NCBI GenBank assembly: GCA_007922305.1
Contig: ML677335.1
Coordinates: 41,106,949-41,170,948 of the forward strand
Reading direction: 5' to 3'
DNA from: Dermatemys mawii
Lineage: Eukaryota > Chordata > Testudines > Dermatemydidae
DNA: 64,000 nucleotides
The position numbers were made by a program, and so were the translations under genes. Under the pieces are notes generated by a model. It did not search any database. It was not told the origin of the DNA and saw nothing but the letters and a program-made list of their open reading frames with translations. This document shows, one piece after another, positions 1 to 12,497 of this stretch; positions within the stretch are counted from its first letter, which is position 1, and each line of letters opens with the position of its first letter.

Positions 1-1798
1 ACTTCATTCCCTCAATCTGAACATAGACAAACTGCAAACGATACTTAGCAACACTAAGGCCAGTATCTGTCTACCACATGAGACAACTGCAATTTTGCAA
101 AAAAATTTAAGGATGTTTTATTTCCCTTTCAGTTTCATGCCACAATCATGTAAACACTTATGCACATATTTAATCATAAACAAATGAGTAGTCTCATTGA
201 CAGTGTAGGACTGGGGCCTTAAACTGTAACTTTTCCTTTCTGCTACCCACCCAAGGGCCTCTTAAAGAGTTAATCTGCTTCAGGCGTCTGGCAAAGGAGA
301 CTGTTTTCTTCACTGTAATGCACTGGCTCTGTTAAAGATAACATATTAGACTCATTCAACTCATTTAAGAGGCTCGAGTAGTATAGGATGTAGTATAGTA
401 TTAATGGAGTAAATTTATTGTTGAAAAATGAAAAATAAATTAAAAACTGAGGGTGCAAAAGGATGATGTGAATAAAAATAATTTCAGGATGGACCCAACC
501 TAAACTAGGTCAAATTTCCATACTAGACCTTTTCACACAAAGACCAGCAAAACAGTAGATGCAACTTTCATTCCAGTCACTTTAAATCTTACAAAGTAGA
601 CATCCAACTAAAGTTACTCATTAGCGCTAACAAGATTTTTTTTTATCCTAGTGAAAGGTCATATACTCTATGTAAAATCACTGGCCAACTGTTATCATTA
701 CAAGAGGTGAGAGTATTTTATAACAGTATTTTATCAAGATGCAAATATTTTCCCAAAAGCAGTTCCAGGTATTCTTAATGTCAAACAATGTTTCATTAGG
801 TGAGAGATTCTAAACCCAGTGAATGAATAAATATAATAAAAGTTGATATATTTTAAAAAGTAATCAATGTAATTTTACTCTACTTTATGCTGCTATAAAA
901 AGGGCTCTAAGTGTACATCTCTTCTACTCTTCTTCATTTAACTGCCATAATTATGCAGATAAATGTTTGATGAATTGCATCAAAAATAGTATTCAGACTG
1001 TCAACCATCAAAGTGCTTAGCTACCATTTTTCTTTTTTCCTATTTATGTGTCTTTATATTACAAAAAAATCAAGCTGCTAACATTAAAATGATCTACAGT
1101 TACGAAAAAAGTATTGAAGTGTAACACAGAATAATAAATTATTATTCTTTGAAGGTTAAAGCCAAGTTTAACAGATATCTATGCTTTGTTACATTGGACT
1201 CTTTTCAAACTGCATTTGACTGAGGGAGGCTTTCATGTGACAAATCTGACACCACACTAATGCTATCATTTCCTTGGTTTACTTCGGGCATCAAAAGTAA
1301 TATCAAGGACAGATTAATGTTTGTGATAATCCACAAAATAATTCAGATGGTTATAAGTGGATGGTTTAAAATTCAGTCCAACTTCGTATAAACAAGGTGA
1401 CTTTAATCTGAACCACTGTCTTGAATTAACACTCTCTCAGTCCTATGATATGAAAATAGGGAGCACTCATTCAGAGACCTACTGAAAATGCCCCACAGAA
1501 TCATATCACTCCTCAGTGAAAGCGTCATATTGATTCTTATAATGATCACCCCGTACCACTACAATTCAGGCAATAAGAACATAGCTGAATCAAATTTACA
1601 CCACAAGATGAATCATAGGTCTATATCATGTAGACAAAGCAATACTATACCTTTAGTTTTTTCTTTAGCATTTGTATTGTTTTGTTCTACACATCTAGTC
1701 AGACTTTTACAGCAATTTCAGATTTAATTAGAAAAAAAAGTTATTCCATCTCCAAACACCTATGCAAAGCTGTTCAGTAAAATGTAACATATACTTAC
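1..1798. other. unique A/T-rich DNA, no feature seen
   Basis: Non-repetitive A/T-rich sequence. Only short stop-riddled reading frames occur on either strand, and no transposon ends or RNA gene could be recognised. Confidence 0.5.
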
Positions 1799-1823
1799 AT
1801 TCTGAATAAGATGACTATCTGGA
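1799..1823 (-). other. candidate 25-nt microexon
   Basis: On the minus strand a pyrimidine-rich tract ends in CTCCTTGCAG, followed by 25 nt and then a consensus donor GTAAGTAT. One frame is open across it and reads PDSHLIQN after one leading base, ending in phase 0. Both splice signals are unusually good for such a short interval, as in neuronal microexons. No gene was recognised. Chance pairing of an acceptor and a donor is a serious alternative. Confidence 0.2.
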
Positions 1824-4453
1824 CTGCAAGGAGAGTAAGAAATGTAATGGGTAGTACCAGAATTTTTATTTTGTAATTTCTACTTTTTCTTATAATCACA
1901 ATCATTCAGAGATACTCATATATATAGTCTGGCTGTAATGCCCCCCACTCCCCACTCCCATGATACTGTATTGAGCTCAGATGTGAAAAGTAACGTTTAA
2001 CAGAAATAGGGCTTTTTAGTAGCAAAGGATTTTAGACATAAGAAATTAGGAATCCATTTTAACACTCAGAATCCATATTTCAATACGGAATATAAGCAAT
2101 TGAGCTGTTATCTTTATGTTGGTTAAAGTGAAGTTTTCAAAACCACTTTTCTTTGGCTTATCAAAAATTTAAGATGTACCAGCATTCATACTTTTGAAAA
2201 AAGAGAATCTGAGAACAAACATTATTATTACAAGGGACAAATTCTAATCTCGCTTACACTTTTATAACAGCCAGAGAACCACAGTAAAATGACAATTTAG
2301 CCCATAATTTTTTTTAAAAAAAGCTTGGACGTAGTTTTTACGAATAATCTCTTAAAATAGCAATGAACGCCATACCTTTTCACTCATCCTATAGAATATA
2401 GGCACGCATGTGTAAAGATGATTACTAGTGATCTGAGATTGGTCTTTAATCATTTTTCATTGAAGTCACTGCTCAAGAATTGTAAGATAGCATCATAACA
2501 GGCTGGCTGATCATTACTGGAGCTATTGCTCTTATAATTGCTCTATGCTTGAGCCAACTAAAATTGAATGACAGCTGTGTTCTTTCATTAGCCTAGGTAT
2601 AAACTTCTGTGTATGAGGTTTCCTGCTCCTGAGGCTGGAATGGACTTTCTCCACTGATCCTTTCAAATTCCAACATACTGTGGTATTTCAAATACCCTTT
2701 GGCAAGAGGACGAGGATGGATCCTATGGGCTCAAGAAAATAAGCAGCTTCTTATGTTCTATGTCACTCACTATTACCCCACTATGAGGGGATAGCACAGT
2801 TAAGAGGCTTGAAATTATCCAGGAGTGAAGGAGATGGTACAGAAAGAGAAACTGAATATAATGCAACCCTGAGTTTCTCCCCCTGCTTCTTTGTTTGTTG
2901 TATCTATATCCCAAAATTTCTGCTAGATTATTCGACCATTCCTGTCTCACCACATGCCTCCCTCTAGCTCCCCTGGTCATTGTTCTACTTGAGTGGCTGT
3001 TATGTTATTCAGAGTCTGGAAGAAGAAAAGGTAGTAGTGAAAGCTTTTATTCCTCCCCTCCTCTCATTTCTCTCTTTCACCATCACCACATCTGAGATGG
3101 TATATTTTTAAAGCGATTGTGTTATTTGATAGATCCCCATCTCACTGCAGACAGAAAGATGCAGAGTCACTGCTGGCCATTAGCAGGTTTTCCAGAGCAA
3201 CACCAGAGGGTCTGCCAGCCAGGGTAGGACAGAATGCTTGTCAATAAGTGGAGTGAACAGTCACTCTCCCAAATAGTTTTACATTTAGGCTCACAGACAG
3301 AACGGTATCCAACAATCCATCCACCACCAAAGGTCAAGGTCTCATGTAAGTACTGAAATTCTGCCACTCCAATACTCACTTTACTAGACATTTCTTTTGA
3401 TATCTCTGTCAACGACAACATTCATCTGATCCTGCAATAAAAACATTAAGCTTAATTTGTAGTATTTCATTTCTATTTCTTTATAGGCATTCACCGGCCC
3501 TCTCTCCACATACACCACCATTATTTTGTTTTATATACAAAGAACCCTTTTTTCCCCCCCACTTTTCTTTTTTTTTTAAAAAAAAAGTTCCAAGTTGATG
3601 TACCAGTACCACTGAAGAACACACACATGGAAGCCTACTCCAGTACTAGGTGCAAATACAGAGATGTATCTGATGTTGGCAAACCCAACATTTGACAGTT
3701 AAAATAAATAAAAACCTTTATTTTAAAAGATACATGCTTTGTCAGATCAGCATGTAAGGACAAATCCTACTTCCAATCCCTGATGCTAACAAGGCCATGA
3801 CCCTGCTTAACCACTGTGGCTCCCCTGCAGAAGAGAGGTGTTAGGAATGAGGCCAAGAGCAAGGGGTTCTCTTAATGTTACGAAAGTCTGCCATAAGCCA
3901 TTTGCAATCCATAACAAGGCTGGAGAGGCAACACTACAGGAGGCAGAGGGATGGTAGTAAATCCCCAGACACTTGAGCTCCATGTTGGGAGAGGTCTATG
4001 ATTTGGCTCTAAGAGAGAAAATGCACATTGGCAAGAAAAATAGAGAAGTATACTTCCTACTACTGCCAGAACAAGCTCTTCAATCTGGGGAACACTGAGG
4101 CAGCTATATAAATCAGGTATGCATAGTACTATACATTCAATGAAACAGCAAGAATGAAAGCCATGCCTCCTGTTGGCTATTGTATCCTTTAACTGGCAAG
4201 AAGTGACCAGCACAATATCCATGTCATCTTGAAGCTCAGCGTTTACCTTTTCAAACTGATTTTCCAAAGGTCTTGAGGGATATCTAAAACCTTGGAAATA
4301 ACCCAGGGATCAAATCACAGGACATTACCGTTGCACAAAACTTCTGGGCATTGAATAGCTAAAGCTAAGGTAAGCAGGAGTGTAGCTTTTCCCCCTGCTT
4401 CTATGAAATTTAAGAACTCCCCAGAAGGTGATACACAACTCTAGAGACCTTAC
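1824..4453. other. unique DNA with a C/T and A homopolymer block
   Basis: Mostly single-copy-looking sequence. The one compositional oddity is a run of T, C, T and A homopolymers at about 3546-3587. Minus-strand reading frames at 3167-3421 and 3878-4267 lack recognisable domains. Confidence 0.45.
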
Positions 4454-4534
4454 CGGTGTGAGCCTTAAGCTCCGCTTGGGTGGAGTGTCAGTCAGTGCAA
4501 CATGAATGGCAAGAACAGTTTTAGCAGAGATGGG
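4454..4534 (-). other. candidate coding exon, unidentified
   Basis: On the minus strand a 27-codon open stretch lies between an AG (complement of 4535-4536) and a donor GTAAGG (complement of 4448-4453). It includes the peptide AIHVALTDTPPKRSLRLTP and has CpGs in codons. The acceptor has a poor pyrimidine tract. An open frame of this length is expected by chance roughly one time in four, so this is a pointer only. If real, it would belong with the other minus-strand candidates at 1.8, 12.4 and 42.1 kb. Confidence 0.15.
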
Positions 4535-7420
4535 CTAGATCTACAAAGTTCATACTCAGAGCCAGAGTTCAGAGCAATTTAGATCCAGGATATTGGTCTA
4601 AAGTCCCTCTCTAGTTTTTACAAGTAAGACATTCATTACTGGTACCCTTCTCCATCTCTAAGGTTTGGCTTATTAAATATTTTGTACTTATATGATACCA
4701 TTCATCAGAAGATCTCACTCCCTTTATGGAAACGTCGAACTTGAGAGCCTAGTTAAATCATATTTACAAAAATCCAAACTGTGAAAAAATATGATCAATA
4801 TAAGCACACTAAACATTAACTGCTAATACCAAATCTCAAGAAGAAAATGTAAATTGAGAAAATCAAACAATTCTTCTTATCTTTCCTCCCCAGTGTCAGA
4901 ATAGCTAACAAACCTTTACTTTTCAGGTTTCTGACAATTTTTTTAGTTTTGCAAGAGTAAAGACACTGTCTTTTTCATTGTGCTGGAAGGCCTGGCTTTC
5001 TTTTAATTCAATAACAATACCTAGTAATTTGGCAAGAAAAAAACCCTCTTTTTTGACAGTTTATCTATTTGTGTCCTCCTCCTGGAGTTGCCAACAACTC
5101 TTCTATCTGTTGATATGTCACTTCAAGTATTGGCTAGTACAAATATAATTTGTACATATTTTTATAAAGTTTTCATTAAAGTAGCAAAGCAAACTTTTTG
5201 CAACCTGAGCTGCAACATTGCTGTGCAGTTTTGAATTGGCTGATTTGACAAAATCTTGCACACTTCTACTCAATATACATTTAATTGATTATACACACAG
5301 GTTCTCTTTTCTTTTTGATCTATGAACACCTGAGATAAAATGTGACACCAATAAAACACTTCACAGAATCAAGACACTAAAGATATATTAGAGATAATCA
5401 TGCAGTTAAAACTTCAAGAGGGGGCAATATAGGAAAATTCCCTATGAGAATTTAACACTAGAATCGAAGAGAGGGAATTACATGAATGAAAACTCACATG
5501 TAGAAAAATGAAAACTAAGTAAAAGCAATGACTAAAACAAGCTGAAGGGGAAAGGAAGCAATAAAGCATCACTGGCTGTAATGGTGGGGCTACTGGAAAC
5601 AAAATACTTCAATTAGAAATGTGCGACAAAAATTGTCAAGGTGTAAGAATTCAAGAAAATTTTATTCCTGATAGTGGAGATAGCCTGTTATTATGAATTT
5701 ATCAAATGTACTGGTAGAGGACAAATAATAAAATAGTGTTACAACCTAATAATAAAATTACCAGCTGCAGGACAGAAGAATAAATCTTAGCTGAGATGAC
5801 AGAAAGAAGAAATCAAAAGAAAGGTGCAGAGGATTGCCATATTTTAAAAAGGCATATATAGGAGCCAAGTGGTTGAAACTTTTTGCTTTCTCTTAATTAA
5901 GAGAACTTCCTTTGTAACATCATCATCTTTTCAGCTGCCTGAAAATGAAAACCTGCCAATTTTTGATTGAAAAAATTTGGAAATGTAACTTCTGCTTGAA
6001 AAGAGCTCCTAGCCAGATACTGAAAGGGAAAAGTTGCCTTATTAAGGCAAATTGACTCCCTGCTCCCCCTGAAACAAACCTTCGCCCTTGGGAAATTGGC
6101 AGGTACCACCACACACTCACAACCCACACCAGGGCATTTAATCTGAGTCAGGTTCATAATAGTATCTGCATGTAGCCACATGCACAATGTAAGGGCACAC
6201 ACCCCAGTGCATAGGTGGTAGGTGACCCAGGCCCCAAACCATAACACACTCTTATTAGCAGTCCCATTTGTACTCATGTCTCATTGTATCTGCTGGTAGC
6301 CAGCCATACAAAAAGGCAACAGCCATCTAAGTTTTCTGAGAGGATGAGACACACTTCCTCCCATCTCAGGCAGACAGGTGAGGGGAACGGGACAGGGAGC
6401 AGACTCTCAGAAAGGACAAGTCTCAACCTGCATTTGGTTTATAAAGGAAATGCAGGACACCAGCAGGGGAGATTCTGACACGGAGTGGTGGGGGAGGATG
6501 AAGACCAGGAATCTGACCTGGGCCAAAGGAAACCAGAGTTGAGTATGAATCTAAGAGGTGGAAAGAAAGGGGATCAAGGAATTGGAGAATGAGTGTGAAG
6601 GGAGGGGGGCTTAACTGGGAGAGTGGAACATTGGCACTAGCAGATGTTGGGTGTGTGCTGTCCCTGAGAGGGAAGCCTACCTGTCAGAAGTGGTTAAAAG
6701 GTACAAGAGGCTGCCCAGCAGGTAACTGTGTCGAAGGATAGATTGTGACCAGTTACACAGGCAGCACACACACAGCAGCCTGCTCTTTGAAGGGCCTTAG
6801 CATCTTCCTATTAGTTGGTCCTGTTTACTCTGTCCCCATGTCCTGTGACGTGGAAGTAGATATGACCTTTTACTCTTCTTCAGAAGCAGCACGTTGCATG
6901 GGGGAAATCTGCATGTTTGACTTCCTTCTCCACAGTGAAGAGTACCAGCTGCCTTCAGGCCTTACAGAGCTAAAACCCAAAAGACAACAACATTTGGGCA
7001 GGTAAAGAAAAGGAAATAAAGCTGCCAGGACTAAAAGGAATGACAAACAATTAAAATCTAAACTGTTACATCTTCCAAAAATGATTGTAAAGACAATAAG
7101 TTGCTTATGTTACATGAAGCCTTAAGTGGATGAGAGAACCTTGATGAGTGAATATGTTCAGCTTACTGTAGTTAAGAGACCATAGAGAATTTTCAAGCAC
7201 TGGGGTCAATAAGGCCTTTCTCCTTACTGTATCAAATGGTTCAATATAGTGAAGCGCGTCTTAAGTGGTCACTGAAAAACACAAACAGCAGCTGCTTAAT
7301 AGAGGCAATAAATAGAACACAACTCTATTACATACGTTTGGAGGATATTCAGAGGTGAAAGTGGGTTAGTATGGCATACCAGTAAGAAGTGGCCATTGGT
7401 ACTGGCCCATACATAGCCAA
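4535..7420. other. no feature seen
   Basis: A/T-rich to about 6.2 kb, then somewhat more balanced from 6.25 to 7.0 kb. The plus-strand frames at 6284-6478 and 6745-7005 have no recognisable domain. No terminal inverted repeats or SINE boxes were found. Confidence 0.45.
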
Positions 7421-7830
7421 CGTTAAAGCGCTGCCACATCAGTGCTTTAAGGTCACTGCCCCTTTTGCCCTTCTCTCCCATTGGCAGCACTGCTGGTAGG
7501 GTCCTTAAAACACTGCCACGGCAGTGCTTTAACATTGCTGCCCCTTCCCCCAGTGCTGCCAAGAGATGGGGGAAATGGGCAGCTAGGCTGAGGCCCGGTG
7601 ATTTAAAAGGGCCTGGGGCTCTAGCCACTGCTACCACAGCAGCGACCAGAGCCCCAGAGTTGTTAAATCACCGCCAGAGTGCCAGGTGCCAAGGCTGGCC
7701 AGCGCTAAAGGGCTGGCTGGGGGAGACTGAATCTCAGGCTCCCCTTCTGCCAGGGGCCCCATCCCTTTCATCTAAGGCCCTGCCCCTTCATGGGGCCCAG
7801 AGCCAGACCCCCATACCAGTAAGACTTTTA
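7421..7830. repeat. GC-rich palindromic interspersed repeat
   Basis: A GC-rich island in A/T-rich surroundings. It holds two related palindromes of the form TTAAAGCrCTGCC...CAGtGCTTTAA at about 7424-7452 and 7505-7533. A longer hairpin follows: GGTGATTTAA and GCCTGGGGCTCT near 7597-7622 are complemented by AGAGCCCCAGAG and TTAAATCACC near 7650-7674. The open frames on both strands here (7296-7637 minus, 7465-7836 plus) follow from base composition. I associate this type with turtle interspersed repeats, but termini and class are not defined. Confidence 0.5.
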
Positions 7831-8044
7831 AGATAGAAGACTACTGAATACAGGAGTGATCTGCTTTTACAGGTTTCTTTGCCGAAGTTTTGTCAGGTAA
7901 ACAAAGTGAAAACTGAAGCTAGATTTTATCTAGGTCCAGGTTTGCAATGGAAGAAAAGAGGAAGAGGGAACCTACTCCAATAGCTCCAGGGAACAGAACT
8001 ATTGACTAATGGCCCAAATAGCTGGGCTTGTTTCTGCGTGTGCG

Positions 8045-8069
8045 TGCGCACACATACACACACACACAC
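8045..8069. repeat. CA-rich microsatellite
   Basis: Short run of GCGCACACATACACACACACACAC type, directly in front of a MIR-like relic. Confidence 0.8.
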
Positions 8070-8245
8070 CGAGTCAGTTCCTACCCAAAAAGAAGTTTAC
8101 AATCTAAGTAAACAAAAAAGGGCAAGAGGGGAAAGAATCACAAGAAAGTGAAATTACTTGACCAAAGACACACAGCAAGTCAGTGGCAGAACGAGGAAGA
8201 AAACCATAATCTCTTAATTCCAAGTCCAGTATTTTACAACACTGC
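8070..8245 (+). repeat. MIR/CORE-SINE relic
   Basis: Contains the MIR-type words CAGTTCCTACCC, GTTTACAATCTAAGTA and, further on, ACACAGCAAGTCAGTGGCAG. The last is the well-known MIR core end (CACAGCAAGTCAGTGGCAGAG). It is diverged and has no poly-A tail or clear TSD. Confidence 0.55.
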
Positions 8246-8434
8246 TATGAAACCTTACACATCTAAGTTGCTTGTTCAAATCCAGGCCAGATCAGCAGTG
8301 ACCAAAAATATTTATTATCTAATGACAGTTGGTATATGTCCCATAATTAAAGGATTGCACAGCCACATCACAAAATCCTACACCCCACCAAGCACCTGTG
8401 CTTAAAATCTCAGTGAAGGAGCTAGAGACTAGAT

Positions 8435-8820
8435 TAGGGGTGGCCAACCTGAGCTTGAGAAGAAGCCAGAATTTACCAATGTCTTCTGGCAGCCCCACCA
8501 ATCAGCACCTCCCTCTTCCTCCCCATGCTTCCCCCGCACCACAATCAACTGCTTCACAATGTGCAGGAGACTCTGAAGGGGGAAGGAGGAGGAGCAAGGG
8601 TGTGGCAGGCTCTGGGGAAGGAGCAGGAGCCTTGGGTGGGAAGGAGTGAAGTGGGATCAGGACCTGGGGCAGACACAGGGTTGATCAGTGAGCACCACTG
8701 ACACATTGGAAAGTTAGCGCCTATAGCTCCAGGCCCAGAGTGAACACCTATGCAAGGAGCCACATAATAAACTTCTGAAGAGCCATGTGCCACTCCAGAG
8801 CCACAGGCTGGCCAGCCCTA
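8435..8820. mobile_element. non-autonomous hAT element (386 bp)
   Basis: Terminal inverted repeats TAGGGGTGGCCA and TGGCCAGCCCTA are flanked by a near-perfect 8-bp TSD, gactagat (8427-8434) and gattagat (8821-8828). An 8-bp TSD and this TIR type indicate hAT. The interior has no transposase; frames at 8398-8649 and 8554-8793 lie inside it and are not genes. Confidence 0.88.
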
Positions 8821-8947
8821 GATTAGATTCACCTTAAAAACAAACAAACACAAACACACCAAACCAACCACTTTCTCACTACTAGAAGAGGGTTAAAGCA
8901 CAGAGCAGTGTGAAGAACTCCCACTGTTATCTGCCCATGCTATAGCT

Positions 8948-9238
8948 CAGGGGTAGGCAACCAATGTCATGTGTGCCAAAGGCAGCACGCGAGGTGATTT
9001 TCAGTGGTACACACCCTGCCCGGGTCCCAGCCACCAATCTGGGGGGCTCTGCATTTTAAATGAAGCTTCTTAAACATTTTATTTACTTTACATAAAACAA
9101 TAGTTTAGTTATATATTATAGACTCACAGAAAGAGACCTTCTAAAAATGTTAAAATGTATGACTGGCATGCAAAACCTTAAATCAGAGTGAATAAATGAA
9201 GACTAGGCACATCACTTCTGAAAGGTTGCCGACCCCTG
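8948..9238. mobile_element. non-autonomous hAT element (291 bp)
   Basis: Starts CAGGGGTAGGCAACC and ends GGTTGCCGACCCCTG. It is flanked by a perfect 8-bp TSD, ctatagct (8940-8947 and 9239-9246). It shares ends and internal text (for example the TTAAACATTTTATTTACTTTACATA region) with the element at 31373-31684, which lies in the opposite orientation. Confidence 0.95.
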
Positions 9239-9861
9239 CTATAGCTATTCCATAGGTAAACCAAAGACCTCACACTCCAGGACACTCAGAACCACATCCT
9301 AACAACAGGCATTTTTAAAGCTTTTCTTTTACTAAAAATCCATTGCTTTAACGTAGGGCTTAGCACATGGATTGCATACATCATGAATTCTCCCCTCCCA
9401 TGAGTATTTATAGAAGGTGGATCCAATATAATGACATGTTAAGATCTTAATTTAGGATGTACACAAAAGGGACGATTCAAAACCACAGATACCGCCATGA
9501 TGGATTGAAAGCCTTTATAAGCATAGAATCAGGGCATTTGGAACAGACACTTCCAGGCCTCACACAGGATATTCTCAACCAGCTGAGACACTTTTGATAC
9601 ATGTCCTGAGAAAGGCTTTGACACAAATAAGTGTCTTCTTAACCTTCCATACATCTTACACAATGAAGTGCTCAATTATGAACACAAGTTTCTAAGGAGC
9701 ATTCAAGCTTCTCCTGGCTCTGACAGCATGAAGTCTACTTTACCTTGTTGAAGTGAGGGAATGGGTTGGATGGACTGACAAAGCGAACCGGTTCCTTACC
9801 TCAGCTGGTGTAATCTACCATGGATACTCATTCATCATTTTGGAAAAGTATGATTATGGTA

Positions 9862-9965
9862 ACAAGAATCGGTTATTTATATAGTGCCCAAAGCGTGCCA
9901 TTGTTAATGCTTTCCAGACATATAACTGAATAGGTCTCTGTCAAAACAGCCTCCAATCCAAAGGC
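9862..9965 (+). repeat. possible MIR-like relic
   Basis: The motif TATTTATATAGTGCCCAAAGCGTGCC followed by GCTTTCCAGACATA resembles the MIR region read as tttatatagcgcc...gctttacaga. It is diverged and lacks TSDs, so it is only suggestive. Confidence 0.35.
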
Positions 9966-10150
9966 TCAACCATTTCCCATTGAAACTAATTTCTATCAAA
10001 ATCCATCAATTTCACTGTGAAGTAATCTAGATGGAGTCCTGTTTATGCAGCATGGGCACAAAGGAGTGTTAAAAAGTATACAACCATTCCCCTATTCTCA
10101 TTCCAAATTGTTCCCCTCCTTCCAGTAATTTAAGAATTACTTTCTAAAAT

Positions 10151-10237
10151 TCCAACGAAGTGGGTATTAGTCCAGGAAAGCTTATTATCCAATACCTTTG
10201 TTATTCTATAAGGTGCCAGAGGACTCTGTCGCTTTCT
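10151..10237 (+). repeat. Penelope-like 3' tail with hammerhead-like core
   Basis: Ordered blocks CCAACGAAGTGGGT, GAAAGCTTAT and AAGGTGCCAGAGGACTCTGTCGCTTT. The same order recurs at 12867-12942. The CNNACGA box, a stem and a GAAA box (10176-10179) resemble a hammerhead ribozyme core; the 3' side of the stem is mutated here. Reptile genomes carry many copies of this tail, which I recall as Penelope-like. That assignment was not checked. Confidence 0.6.
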
Positions 10238-12377
10238 AAAATTGTGAACTCATTTAAATCCAATCCCTGCTCATTCCTTAACTCTTTCCTAAATGTGAGT
10301 TTATATTTTTCCTATAAAAATTAATCCTTATGTATTACTTGAATTTTCCCACCCCTTGCCTTTCACAGTTCCAAACATGCAGTCTGAGCTGGATTAATTC
10401 CTTCGCAAAGTGATTTTAAATAAAAAGTGATCCTTTCTATAGGTTTTCCAAACCCATTTGTGTTTGGCAGATATATGCAGTTTAAAGTAACATACAGTAT
10501 GATGGGCAATTATGGTAAAATGTCATTATGACAGACAGGCTATGGTGAGGGCATGTTAGAAAACCAGTTAGGGTATCAAGTTTAAAAAGAGGAAAAGCCA
10601 TAAAACTTACCTCTAATGACTATGATTAATGCAGATCAAAAACATAATGGTATTTTTCTAAACCAATATACTTTACACATCTTACAAAACAGCAAGAGAG
10701 ATTATGAAAGAAAAAGTTAGAATAAACATTTGAAAGGGGAATACTCTGGAAACATCCACCCACCATTTTTCTATAAAATAGGCTCCTGGATGTTAGCAAA
10801 AGCATTTTGGAGGCCTTCCTAAATAGTTGTGCTTAAACAGAAAGAGATAAAATTCATTGCTTTCTGTGGGGCAGAAGTGAACATGTAATTTCTGCCAAGT
10901 GGGGCATTAAAATGATTAAGTCGCTGTTCCAGAAGTCATGGATATTTCCAAACGCAAACTTCCATTTGCTACTAGTTCCTAAGTCAAGTGAGGGTTGCAC
11001 AATCCACGCTCCAAGTGTTTCAGTTCAAACTCTCAGATTATTACTTTCTCCAGTGAAGTTGGTTACATGTTCTGTTGCATTACAGCTGTCATCTGTTCAG
11101 ATCTGCCAAAAGCATGTGCCTGCCAACATACCAGAACTACACAATGGCCTCATGGCAAACACCAGAGAGAACTGTGACTTCATAAATCAATGAAAACAAT
11201 TTCAAAGAAATGGCCAGTCAAATATACAAGCTAGACTGGATTAAACAGCTAGCTCATTCACCTCGTTCAGTGTAAATGGATTTATTTCTTTACCTCATGA
11301 ACAAGTAAGGTTTAATCTAAATCATAAAATTCAAAAGCTATATATTTCTGTTGCATTTGGAATGGCAAAATTTTTATCTGAATTAGGTGGTTTTTCCACT
11401 GTGTAGATTTTCTGTTCTAGGTTACAAATTTTCTTCCTTTACATTTTCCAGTTGCACATTAGATAGAATGGATTTTTTTCATGTAATCACAATAAATATA
11501 AAACCAAATTGCTCATCATCATACCATAGCTATAATTCAAGATTAGTGAGAGTCTGTTTCACTACATCCACACCACTAGTGAGCTCAACAGATTAGATAG
11601 ATTCAAACTCATATTAAAACATAAAATAGTATTGTAAGAAAACCAAAAATAATATAATAGAGATAGACAGAAAATGCAGGTCACACTGTAATGGAATCTT
11701 AAATCTCTTTTTTCCACATGTACAAAAATCTAAGCCGACAAAATGAGCAGACAGTGCAGTTCAGATTTCTCCTTTTTTATAGTATCGATAGGATTTTCAT
11801 CATATGAATAGTTTAGGGATAGGCAAAATTACTTTTGCATACTGTAATTTGTCTAGTATATTGGAAACCAGAAGGCTTTTTTTCTAAAATTCAAGCCATG
11901 CTCTTTCAATCTATATTTTTCCAATACTGCAATTTTTGGATTTTTTTCCCCCCTCCAAAGAAAAATCTGGAGGGAAAAATTGCTTTGTGCATGTTGCTCC
12001 TAGTGAAAGTAATAAGGTTTACTTATCAGAATTCCTCTTTTTTAAAAGACGCATACACACACACACACGTTTGTTCATCTTGGAAATACTTGCAACTTTC
12101 AAAGATGTTGTTCAGAAAGGAGATTCTTTTTAAACCCAAACAGCTCACTCTACAGAATTTAACTAGCACATTGAGAAGGAATTCCCATATATGACAACCA
12201 AAAGGGTCTGCTTCCTTATCAGCTCTTACAGATTATTTGAATGTTTTTAAATGCAGAGACATACTTCTTTATGACAGTCAGTATAATAAACTGAGTCAAT
12301 GAATTCTAGACAGATACAAGCAAAGGGAAAAAACAGAATCAGGATACATGTGTGCGTACGTACAGACAAAGAAGTCA
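10238..12377. other. no gene seen; short CA tract
   Basis: A/T-rich, apparently unique sequence. The only repeat is (CA)n at about 12053-12068. The frames at 10912-11193 and 11835-12194 are rich in Phe, Leu and Ser and have no domain. Confidence 0.45.
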
Positions 12378-12497
12378 TTAATTAAGATATGCCTGACTGC
12401 TAGCAATGGAGTCACTCTCATCTGCATGGCTTCCCAGGACTGGTGTGTGTGCTTTCAGAATCTGCGTAGCCTTCTTCATGGCTCTGCCCCGTTGGCG
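12378..12497 (-). other. candidate terminal coding exon, unidentified
   Basis: On the minus strand an AG acceptor (complement of 12498-12499 within ATAATCAG) follows a pyrimidine-rich tract about 25-40 bases upstream. After it, 39 codons are open to a TAA at 12378-12380. The stretch starts RQRGRAMKKATQILKAHTPV and ends DESDSIASSQAYLN. It is hydrophilic, basic then acidic, with normal-looking codon use and CpGs retained. Phase 0 at its start fits the phase-0 end of the candidate exon at 42083-42215, so they could belong to one minus-strand gene. I do not recognise the protein. The alternative is a chance open frame. Confidence 0.3.

Noticed and set aside
3380..3431. Minus-strand interval between TTTTTATTGCAG and GTGAGT
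   Set aside because: Good splice signals, but all three frames contain a stop, so it cannot be an ordinary internal coding exon.
3878..4267. 129-codon minus-strand frame starting MENQFEKVNAELQDDMD
   Set aside because: The start looks protein-like and lies near a short AG/GTAAAC pair, but the rest is Cys/Leu/Pro-rich with no family; frames of the possible small exon do not join the neighbouring candidate in phase.
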